From Pseudomonadota bacterium (lineage in GTDB: Bacteria; Desulfobacterota; Desulfobulbia; Desulfobulbales; Desulfocapsaceae), in the NCBI GenBank assembly GCA_018817385.1, contig JAHIUA010000010.1, positions 1-37,365 of the forward strand: DNA of 37,365 nt. Direction: 5' to 3'. Positions 17,585 to 25,422 of this stretch are shown here, one piece after another (within the stretch, counting starts at the first letter, position 1; each line of letters begins with the position of its first letter). A program made the translations under genes and the position numbers. The notes beneath the pieces were generated by a model. The model made no database searches and was not told the DNA's origin. It saw nothing but the letters and a program-made list of their open reading frames with translations.

Positions 17585-18265
17585 CAATTGGGCCTGACGA
17601 AAAAGGAACAGATTTTACCTGGGGTATAGCGGCTTAAATACCTACGACCGTCTTTACGCTGTACGAATCACCTATCGCCTCCAATAATGGCCAGAGTTGT
17701 ATTTTTAGAACCATCTGATTTTTCAGGTTTTTCAAGCATAACCGTTAGGGTGGAACCTTCTTCCAAGATTTCAAGTCTAGTCTTATCATACTGGGTTTTG
17801 CCAACCCCCTTCAGATGTTTCTTATTCCAGCTGTACTTTGAATGCTCTTCAATCGACTCCAAGTTATCTGTTGAATCGAAAAGATATCTTCCCCTGCCCT
17901 TACTCGCTCAATTTGTAGCCGATTTTCCGAAAAGAATTGACGTTGCGATGCCGACATCACCGTCTTTAATGATTCTCATTCGTTCAAGGCGACATCAGCA
18001 GCTGAAAAAGTCTCATTCTTCTCTCAGCCTCTGAGCAGAATTAACCTGAAAATGGATGGCTATAATTATAGGAAAAACGTTAGAGATGTGATTAGATGAA
18101 TGACGACTCACTCATGCAAAGACAACAGAACCACAACACGTCTTTATGGTAAGCGATTAAGAAAAGATAAAAATTTCAGCCAGCATTTTTCACTTAAATT
18201 CAATGCACGCCTGTTTCTATTATGGTGAGAGCAATCAGGAAGGATAGTGGAATCATCTCAGAAAC
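17585..18265. other. Low-coding, AT-rich stretch with one decayed gene
   Basis: Apart from the broken frame at 17668-17979 no gene is convincing here. Plus-strand frames of up to ~115 codons overlap that remnant but lack start signals and recognisable domains. No clear terminator follows the phospholipase D-like gene. Composition is more AT-rich than the flanking housekeeping genes. Confidence 0.4.
17668..17979 (-). pseudogene. Small unrecognised gene interrupted by in-frame TGA
   Basis: From an ATG at 17979 the minus frame reads 23 codons (beginning MRIIKDGDVGIATS), meets TGA at 17910-17908, then continues in the same frame for 79 plausible codons. These are lysine- and glutamate-rich (LEILEEGSTLTVMLEKPEKS) and end with a stop at 17668. 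The protein-like composition on both sides suggests a ~103-residue gene broken by a nonsense mutation, perhaps TGG to TGA. The alternative is a short gene beginning at TTG 17862. Selenocysteine is conceivable but no clear SECIS-type hairpin follows the TGA. I do not recognise the family. Confidence 0.3.
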
Positions 18266-18276
18266 TTGAATTGTAA
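18237..18276 (+). promoter_or_regulatory. Ribosome-binding site pointing to an out-of-frame start before the PilZ gene
   Basis: AGGAAGGAT (18237-18245) is the best ribosome-binding site near this gene, but it serves a GTG at 18247. That start opens a 9-codon frame ending at TAA 18274-18276, which overlaps the start of the PilZ frame. It is either a leader peptide coupled to the gene or a sign of a frameshift in the first codons. Confidence 0.4.
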
Positions 18277-19006
18277 TCAACCATTGAAAAATAACATTAA
18301 AAGCTCTCATACTTCCTTGAAACTAAAAATTGATATCGATACTGGCAAAAACAGGTTGTATTTTTCTATTTCGAGAAAAATTACAAAAACAGAATTAGAC
18401 AAATTCTATACTGATTTGAGATTTTGTGTTGCTGACCTACAACCTGACTTTGATGTAATAGGTGATTTTTCAGAATGTGACATTATCTATCTGAGCAGTA
18501 CCCCTACTTTTAGAAATATAATGTGCTATCTAATCACCAAAAGGATTCGTGAAAATATCCTTGTCGTCAAAAGCAATCTCCTCTACATGCAACTAAATAA
18601 TTTAATATCAATACTAAACATTTACATACCGAGCTACGTCTCTACACTTCAAGAAGCAGAAGATATCCTTTCAACCGATCAGAGACGAAACGGACTTCGT
18701 ATATGTTTACATCATAACCTGGCTGAATACCTGATAGATACTGTACAGGTAAAAAATCGCATTCTTGACATGTCAACAAGTGGTTGTTCTCTCGAATTGG
18801 GAAGCACGCAGCCATCTGTTGGCCAGGAAATTACCCTGAACATTTCATTGAAAGACAAAGAAGAAGCAATAAATAAATTCAGTATCCCAGCAACTGCTGT
18901 AAGAATAACAAATGATATGTTTGCTGTGAAATATGTCCATCTGGACGATGATCAAAAAGACCAGTTATGGAGTTGTTTACTGTACGAGTCCAACCTTTTG
19001 ATCTGA
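18266..19006 (+). CDS. PilZ-domain protein with STAS-like N-terminal region
   Basis: A 246-residue protein. The C-terminal ~110 residues form a PilZ domain, the standard cyclic-di-GMP receptor fold. The RxxxR motif is at R141-R145 (RNGLR) and the D/NxSxxG motif at D168-G173 (DMSTSG). Both ligand-binding motifs are intact, so binding is expected. The N-terminal part (about 20-120) alternates strands and helices and vaguely resembles a STAS/SpoIIAA domain, which is a weak call. Start is uncertain: TTG 18266 is the first start codon in frame but has no Shine-Dalgarno at proper distance, while the good site upstream serves GTG 18247 in another frame. The gene is clearly more AT-rich than its neighbours, hinting at transfer or relaxed selection. 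Two predicted cyclic-di-GMP phosphodiesterases lie 2.5-7.3 kb upstream. Confidence 0.72.
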   Translation: MNCNQPLKNNIKSSHTSLKLKIDIDTGKNRLYFSISRKITKTELDKFYTDLRFCVADLQPDFDVIGDFSECDIIYLSSTPTFRNIMCYLITKRIRENILVVKSNLLYMQLNNLISILNIYIPSYVSTLQEAEDILSTDQRRNGLRICLHHNLAEYLIDTVQVKNRILDMSTSGCSLELGSTQPSVGQEITLNISLKDKEEAINKFSIPATAVRITNDMFAVKYVHLDDDQKDQLWSCLLYESNLLI

Positions 19007-19201
19007 AAAATAAAATTCACACTCCCCTCCATGCTCGCCTTAGCAAATCAGGCACGCCTTTCCCGGGAGCTGCTGCAAAACCGTCCTCCTCTGCAACCTT
19101 CAGGGAGACAACGTCTACGCTGCCCCCCTGAAGAACAAGAGATCAAATTTGCCAGACCATCCTTTCCGACCTTGGTAAACGACAGGACAAAGTCACTAGC
19201 C

Positions 19202-20530
<1,329 letters not shown>

Positions 20531-20556
20531 CTACAGTCAAAATTCACCTCTGTTAC

Positions 20557-20584
20557 ACTATATCTCCTTTCCTCATCCTGTCAA
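20557..20584 (-). promoter_or_regulatory. eno: Sigma-70 promoter of enolase
   Basis: On the minus strand TTGACA (20584-20579), 16 nt, then TATAGT (20562-20557). The -35 is consensus and the -10 is good, about 90 nt upstream of the enolase ATG. This fits a highly expressed gene. Confidence 0.65.
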
Positions 20585-20770
20585 AATCCTATCACGTATC
20601 GAGTTACCCTGTATTAAAATTTCCATAACCGGTTAGAGTGGTGTTGATTGCCAATTATGAGGCATCAGCTTCTTCTAAGTAACAAATTTCCTTCCTTGTA
20701 ACGCAGTAACTGATGATTACTTTCTCTTATAGAAAGCATCACCAAAAACTCTTTCATACGGAGGTGCATC
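20585..20770. other. Divergent spacer before the TPR gene
   Basis: No gene is present. TTGCCAATTAT at 20649 repeats an 11-nt piece of the MITE-like element (20649-20659), and GGCAT follows two bases later as in the element. The rest does not match, so this may be chance or a very old remnant. GGAGGT at 20760 is the ribosome-binding site of the TPR gene. Confidence 0.3.
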
Positions 20771-21322
20771 ATGACAACTACAAATACATTCAGGCTGGGA
20801 CAGAAAGCCTTTTTAAGTGGAGATCTTGTAACCAGTATCCAGGCCTTTTCTGAAGCCCTGCGCCAGGGCGATCATCCGTTTCAATCTAAACTCAACCGCG
20901 GTATCGCCTATCTCAAGATAGGTCAGTTCGCCCATGCCATCAAGGACTTTGATACGATTATCAAGGAAGATGAACACCACGATCAGGCCTTTTTTTATCG
21001 GGGCATTGCTAACCTCAACCAAGAGAAAAATGAGGAGGCAATCCGTGACCTGGACAACTCCCTCCTCCTCAATCCAGAAAGGGGGGCTGCCTACCTGGCC
21101 CGTGGCCTTGCCCATAATGCTCTTGGTCACAAGGGGGAGGCGGAAAAAGATATCCATGACAGACATGCCCTCAATACGGTTGAGCTGGGCGAGTTCATGG
21201 AAGAATATATTTTCTCCGATTCTCTGTTTACTCGAACCCTCAGCCTCTTTGAAAAAGATGAGGGAAACTGGAAGCTGGTACTGACTGAAAACGAAGTTCA
21301 GCGTCTGGGAACCGTCCACTGA
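20771..21322 (+). CDS. TPR-repeat protein
   Basis: A 183-residue protein made of about four tetratricopeptide repeats across residues 5-135, such as GDLVTSIQAFSEAL, GQFAHAIKDFDTII and KNEEAIRDLDNSLLLNP. TPR arrays form helical scaffolds for protein-protein contacts; the partner here is unknown. There is no signal peptide or membrane segment, so a cytoplasmic location is likely. The last ~45 residues are outside the repeats and are acidic. The start is supported by GGAGGT before ATG. A strong hairpin follows the stop by 7 nt, so it is transcribed alone. Confidence 0.85.
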   Translation: MTTTNTFRLGQKAFLSGDLVTSIQAFSEALRQGDHPFQSKLNRGIAYLKIGQFAHAIKDFDTIIKEDEHHDQAFFYRGIANLNQEKNEEAIRDLDNSLLLNPERGAAYLARGLAHNALGHKGEAEKDIHDRHALNTVELGEFMEEYIFSDSLFTRTLSLFEKDEGNWKLVLTENEVQRLGTVH

Positions 21323-21329
21323 TCTCAAC

Positions 21330-21357
21330 AGCCACCGGCTATCCACTGCCGGTGGCT
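21330..21357 (+). terminator. Hairpin terminator after the TPR gene
   Basis: AGCCACCGGC (21330-21339) and GCCGGTGGCT (21348-21357) form a perfect 10-bp GC-rich stem with an 8-nt loop, starting 7 nt after the stop codon. The downstream sequence is pyrimidine-rich but lacks a clean U-run, so termination may be partial. Confidence 0.6.
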
Positions 21358-21677
21358 CTCCTCATTCTTCCCTGTCCCCCCTCGCATAAATAGAGGGGAA
21401 AAGGGTGCTCAGGGTCTACCGGCAACCCATTCAGGTCTGTCTTCAGTGCTCGCAGAGAACAACATCAGGGTCAAAGCGCGCCGTCCCGAACAAAGGAGCG
21501 AAGCCTCCTCACCTTCGTTTTTCTGGAGCAGTATCAGACTGTTTCAGTACGGAATTTGCCAATAATTCATTCCTCTTGAACGCTAAAAAAAGTACCTGCG
21601 CCTCTGGATTGAATCTCCTTACACCACCATCTCTTGCCCAAAAAGGATTGACAGAACAGCGCTTTCTCAGTAAACGA
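21358..21677 (+). other. Long non-coding stretch upstream of lysS
   Basis: No supported gene. A consensus TTGACA lies at 21648-21653 but its best -10 (TAAACG at 17-nt spacing) is poor. A plus-strand frame of about 138 codons running from 21405 through the leader into lysS has no ribosome-binding site or recognisable domain and is rejected as a whole. Confidence 0.4.
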
Positions 21678-21821
21678 ATGGATAAAATATTTTATATTCT
21701 CAAGGAGTCAGTGGCGAATAGCGGCAAGAAGTGCCGCTTTTTTTTATGGCGCCCACCCGGGCCCGATCTGTCTCCCTTCCACCTATTCTCTCTATCAGCC
21801 AGCGAAAAGCGTTATGAGTAA
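21678..21821 (+). CDS. Possible lysS leader peptide
   Basis: A frame from ATG 21678 (47 residues), or from GTG 21711 (36 residues) with AAGGAG three nt upstream, runs to a TAA at 21819-21821. That stop overlaps the lysS start in the sequence ATGAGTAA. The frame contains two adjacent lysine codons (SGKKCRF) exactly in the loop of the terminator-like hairpin. Position and coupling suggest a lysine-codon leader peptide. The ribosome-binding site is tightly spaced and nothing proves translation. Confidence 0.25.
   Translation: MDKIFYILKESVANSGKKCRFFLWRPPGPDLSPFHLFSLSASEKRYE
21720..21745 (+). terminator. Rho-independent terminator-like hairpin in the lysS leader
   Basis: AGCGGCA (21720-21726) and TGCCGCT (21732-21738) form a 7-bp stem with loop AGAAG, followed directly by an eight-T run. 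It is the cleanest intrinsic terminator in the window and lies 69 nt upstream of the lysS ATG. It therefore either ends an upstream transcript or attenuates lysS. Confidence 0.75.
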
Positions 21822-23367
21822 AGAAAACAATCAAATCCTGAAGCAACGCCGAGAAAAGGCCGATGCCCTGGCAGAACTGGGCGTCAACCTCTATAGCAAC
21901 CATTTCAAACCGGCAAACACGGTCAAGGAACTCCTGCCTAAAGGTGCCCATCTGGCCGCCGAAACCCTGGACGAGACCAACTACACCTATTCCCTTGCCG
22001 GACGTATCATGTCCATGCGCAAGTTCGGCAAGGCCGCCTTCTTCCACCTTGCTGACACCTCCGGTCGTATGCAGGTCTATATCAAAAAAGATACCTTGGG
22101 AGATGCCCTGTTCGCCACCTTCAAGAAATGGGATATCGGTGACATCGTAGGCATTAAAGGCAAGCTCTTCAAGACCAAGACCGGAGAACTTTCACTGATG
22201 GCCGACAAGCTGGTCATGATCTCCAAGTCCCTGCGGCCCCTGCCTGAAAAGTGGCATGGCCTCACCGATGTGGAGACCCGCTACCGCCAGCGCTATGTCG
22301 ACCTCATCGTCACCCCGGAGAGCCGTGAAACCTTTCGTAAACGAGTGGAAGTCATCCGTCTGATCCGTGAATTCCTCTCCAACCGTGGCTTCATGGAAGT
22401 GGAAACACCCATGATGCAACCGGTACCAGGCGGTGCCACAGCCAAGCCCTTCAAGACCCACCACAATGCCCTGGATATGGATCTTTATCTCCGCATTGCC
22501 CCGGAACTCTATCTCAAACGACTCCTGGTCGGAGGGTTTGAAAGAGTCTTTGAGATCAACCGCAACTTTCGCAACGAAGGTCTCTCCACCCGGCACAACC
22601 CGGAATTCACCATGCTCGAGTTCTACCAGGCCTATGCCACCTACCACGACCTGATGGATCTCACCGAAGAACTGATTTCCTGGCTCTGCGATGAGGTGAA
22701 TGGCACCATGGAGATCGAATACCAGGGAACCAAGGTCAACCTGTCTCCCCCCTGGAAACGGATGACCATGGATGAAGCCCTGATCGAGGTCGCCGGCATT
22801 GCCCCGGCCATCCTTAAAGACAACGACAAGGTTATGGCCCTCGCCAAGGAAAAAGGAATCACACTCGAAGAGAAGGCAGGACCTGGTAAGGCCAAGACTG
22901 AACTCTTCGAGCTCCTGGTGGAAGAAAAACTGATCAATCCCACCTTTGTCACTTCCTACCCCACCGAGGTTTCCCCTCTGGCCCGCAGAAACGAGGAACA
23001 CCCTGAAGTCACTGACCGTTTTGAGCTTTTTGTCACTGGCCGCGAACTGGCCAATGCCTTCAGCGAACTCAACGATCCCGTGGACCAGCGCCAGCGCCTG
23101 GAAAAACAGATTGCGGAAAAAGGAAACGACGAAGAGATCCACTCTGAGTTGGATGAGGATTTTCTCCGGGCCCTGGAATACGGCATGCCTTCAGCCGCTG
23201 GTGAGGGCATCGGTATTGACCGTCTGGTCATGCTCCTCACGGATGCCCCCTCCATCCGCGACGTCATCCTCTTCCCTCACCTTAAACCCGAGGTCCAGCT
23301 CCAGGGGAAAAAGAAAATGAACCAACAACAGGCGGAGAACGGGGAATGCAAAAAGTGCCAGAAATGA
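21814..23367 (+). CDS. lysS: Lysyl-tRNA synthetase, class II
   Basis: A 517-residue class II lysyl-tRNA synthetase that charges tRNA-Lys with lysine using ATP. An N-terminal OB-fold anticodon-binding domain (about 55-160, with [18 protein letters not shown]) precedes the catalytic domain. Motif 1 surrounds [11 protein letters not shown]. Motif 2 is [18 protein letters not shown], and motif 3 is [15 protein letters not shown] near residue 465. Length is typical. The ATG at 21814 has a weak Shine-Dalgarno, which fits translational coupling to an upstream leader frame whose stop overlaps this start. A lolC-like gene follows after 86 nt that contain a long inverted repeat. The C-terminal tail is Lys/Gln-rich with a CKKC pair beyond the usual end of the catalytic domain. 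Confidence 0.97.
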   Translation: MSKENNQILKQRREKADALAELGVNLYSNHFKPANTVKELLPKGAHLAAETLDETNYTYSLAGRIMSMRKFGKAAFFHLADTSGRMQVYIKKDTLGDALFATFKKWDIGDIVGIKGKLFKTKTGELSLMADKLVMISKSLRPLPEKWHGLTDVETRYRQRYVDLIVTPESRETFRKRVEVIRLIREFLSNRGFMEVETPMMQPVPGGATAKPFKTHHNALDMDLYLRIAPELYLKRLLVGGFERVFEINRNFRNEGLSTRHNPEFTMLEFYQAYATYHDLMDLTEELISWLCDEVNGTMEIEYQGTKVNLSPPWKRMTMDEALIEVAGIAPAILKDNDKVMALAKEKGITLEEKAGPGKAKTELFELLVEEKLINPTFVTSYPTEVSPLARRNEEHPEVTDRFELFVTGRELANAFSELNDPVDQRQRLEKQIAEKGNDEEIHSELDEDFLRALEYGMPSAAGEGIGIDRLVMLLTDAPSIRDVILFPHLKPEVQLQGKKKMNQQQAENGECKKCQK

Positions 23368-23380
23368 GCCGCCTGAAACA

Positions 23381-23417
23381 GAAGAGAGAAGTCCCATATC
23401 GTCGTTCTTCTCTCTTC
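23381..23417 (+). terminator. Inverted repeat between lysS and the lol permease gene
   Basis: GAAGAGAGAAG (23381-23391) and CTTCTCTCTTC (23407-23417) form a perfect 11-bp stem with a 15-nt loop, followed by CCTTTTC. It begins 14 nt after the lysS stop and could act as a weak terminator or a processing site within the transcript. Confidence 0.45.
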
Positions 23418-23453
23418 CCTTTTCTGCCTGCAGCCAGCAGCCTCTCATAGCCC

Positions 23454-24680
23454 ATGTTCGAGTGGTTTATCAGCTTCCGCTATCTGCGGGCCCGACATAA
23501 GCAGAAATTCATCTCGCTCATCTCCCTCATCTCGGTTGCCGGCATCACGGTGGGGGTCATGGCCCTGATTGTGGTTCTGGCTGTCTATTCCGGATTCACG
23601 GGCGGCCTGAGAGATCAGATCCTTGGCATCAACTCCCACATCATTGTCCAACGGGCAGGCGGTATCATTCCCGAATATAACCTGGTCCGTGACCGCATTC
23701 TCACCGTCGACAATGTCACTGGAGCCACCCCCTATCTCTATGCCCAGACGCTGCTCAGCGGCTCAAAAGGTGGGACAGGGGTTGTCCTCCGGGGGATTGA
23801 CCCGACCACGGCCACAAACGTTATTTCCTTGCCCAAACAGATGGTGGAGGGGAGCGTTGACGATCTGGTCCTGGAAAAAGATGCCAGGATTCCCAACATC
23901 ATCCTCGGCATTGCCATGGCCAGGGATCTCTATGTAGAGGGGGGAGACAAGGTACGACTCATCTCTCCCTCCGGACCGCTTACCCCCATGGGGATCATTC
24001 CCAAGATCAAGACCTGTCGGGTTTCTGGCATCTTTGAGTCAGGAATGTATGAGTATGATTCCACAATCGCCTACATGGCCATCTCTGATGTCCAAAATTT
24101 CCTGGAAAGTGGGGATGTGGTCCACGGTATCGAAGTTACGGTGCACGAAAAGGAGCTGAACCGGGCCGATCAGGTAGCCAAACAGATTGTCGATGTATTG
24201 GGCACGCCCTTTGTGGCCAAGGACTGGATGTCCATGAACCGTAACCTCTTTGCCGCCTTTAAACTGGAAAAGATCGGCATGTTTATCTGTGTCGCCCTCA
24301 TCATCCTGGTTGCAGCCCTCAATATCATCTCGGCCCTGATCATGGTGGTCATGGAAAAGGAACAGGATATTGCCATCCTCAAGTCCATGGGGGCTACCTC
24401 CGGATCCATCATGAAGATTTTCTTTTACCAGGGACTGGTCATTGCCTTTCTCGGCACCTTTCTCGGGGTCAGCGGAGGACTCGGGCTCTGTGATCTCCTT
24501 TCCCGTTACCAGTTCATCGAATTACCCTCCAACGTCTATCCCATGAACACCCTGCCCATCAAGGTCCTGCCCATGGATGTAACCATTATCGCCATCGCCG
24601 CCATCGTCATCACCCTTTCGGCCACCATCTATCCCTCCTGGAAGGCGTCAAAGGTCAAACCTGCCGAGGTCCTTACATGA
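23454..24680 (+). CDS. lolC: LolC/LolE-type lipoprotein-releasing ABC permease
   Basis: A 408-residue permease with an N-terminal transmembrane helix (~residues 22-45), a large periplasmic MacB-like domain (~50-260), and three C-terminal FtsX-type helices (~270-300, 320-350, 370-400). It starts MFEWFISFRYLRAR, typical of the family. With LolD it extracts mature lipoproteins from the inner membrane and passes them to LolA. Only one permease gene is present beside the ATPase gene, so the complex may be a homodimer (sometimes called LolF); a separate LolE elsewhere cannot be excluded. The stop overlaps the ATPase start (ATGA), giving translational coupling. There is no clear Shine-Dalgarno before the ATG. 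Confidence 0.92.
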   Translation: MFEWFISFRYLRARHKQKFISLISLISVAGITVGVMALIVVLAVYSGFTGGLRDQILGINSHIIVQRAGGIIPEYNLVRDRILTVDNVTGATPYLYAQTLLSGSKGGTGVVLRGIDPTTATNVISLPKQMVEGSVDDLVLEKDARIPNIILGIAMARDLYVEGGDKVRLISPSGPLTPMGIIPKIKTCRVSGIFESGMYEYDSTIAYMAISDVQNFLESGDVVHGIEVTVHEKELNRADQVAKQIVDVLGTPFVAKDWMSMNRNLFAAFKLEKIGMFICVALIILVAALNIISALIMVVMEKEQDIAILKSMGATSGSIMKIFFYQGLVIAFLGTFLGVSGGLGLCDLLSRYQFIELPSNVYPMNTLPIKVLPMDVTIIAIAAIVITLSATIYPSWKASKVKPAEVLT

Positions 24681-25366
24681 GCATGGCTGCAACTCCACTT
24701 TTCAGGGCCGAAGACCTCTGTAAGAGTTACCACAGCGGAACTGAAAAAATTCATATCCTCAAAGGGGTCAATCTTACGATCAACCGGGGCGAGATGATGG
24801 CCATAGTCGGAGCATCAGGCTCCGGCAAGACCACCCTCCTTCAGATCCTGGGGACATTGGACACTGCCGACTCAGGTGAGCTCTTTTTTGAGGGGAAAGA
24901 CCTGGGCCTGAAAACCGATCAGGAACTTTCCGAATTTCGCAATCGTTCCGTCGGCTTCATCTTCCAATTCCACCATCTGCTGCCCGATTTCAGTGCCCTG
25001 GAAAACGTGATGATGCCCGGCCTGATTGCCGGCAGAAAAAAAGATAAAATGGAAGGACCTGCCCGTCTCCTCCTCCAGCAGGTGGAACTGGACCACCGTA
25101 CAAATCACAGGGTAGGCGAACTCTCCGGCGGTGAACAGCAGCGCACGGCCCTGGCCCGGGCCCTCATCATGAAACCGGCCCTTCTCCTGGCCGACGAACC
25201 CACGGGCAACCTGGACAGCCGTGCCGGTAATCTGGTCTTTGATCTCATCCGTTCCCTGTGCCGGGAACTCTCCCTTGCCAGCATCATGGTTACCCACAAC
25301 ACTGAACTGGCCAAGCAGATGGACTCCTCCTCCGCCCTCAGAGACGGCATCCTGCAACAGCTCTGA
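24677..25366 (+). CDS. lolD: LolD-type ABC transporter ATPase
   Basis: A 229-residue ABC ATPase that powers the adjacent permease in lipoprotein release. It has Walker A GASGSGKTTL (~residue 41), a Q-loop in FIFQFHHLLPDF (typical of LolD/MacB/FtsE ATPases), the signature LSGGEQQR, Walker B LLLADEPTG and the H-loop VTHN. Length is normal for the family. It overlaps the permease gene by 4 bp. A second ATG two codons in (24683) is a possible alternative start. The gene is convergent with the M50 protease gene, with 56 nt between them. That spacer holds only a short CAGCAG/CTGCTG repeat near 25407-25420. Confidence 0.94.
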   Translation: MSMAATPLFRAEDLCKSYHSGTEKIHILKGVNLTINRGEMMAIVGASGSGKTTLLQILGTLDTADSGELFFEGKDLGLKTDQELSEFRNRSVGFIFQFHHLLPDFSALENVMMPGLIAGRKKDKMEGPARLLLQQVELDHRTNHRVGELSGGEQQRTALARALIMKPALLLADEPTGNLDSRAGNLVFDLIRSLCRELSLASIMVTHNTELAKQMDSSSALRDGILQQL

Positions 25367-25422
25367 CAGCCAGCTTTCAAGCAGACAAAACCCTCTCCAC
25401 CCTGACAGCAGCACTGCTGGAC

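Noticed and set aside
17908-17910. Selenocysteine codon in the small broken frame
   Set aside because: No convincing SECIS-type hairpin with an apical GU follows the TGA and the family is unknown, so a nonsense mutation is preferred. It is kept only as a check.
20649-20675. Third copy of the palindromic mobile element upstream of the TPR gene
   Set aside because: Only 11 contiguous nt plus a short GGCAT match one flank of the element; no hairpin core is present, so this may be chance.
24677-25366. LolD-like ATPase as the missing motor of the secretion locus
   Set aside because: It overlaps the lolC-type permease gene on the opposite strand and has LolD-type motifs without the fused membrane domain of type I exporters.
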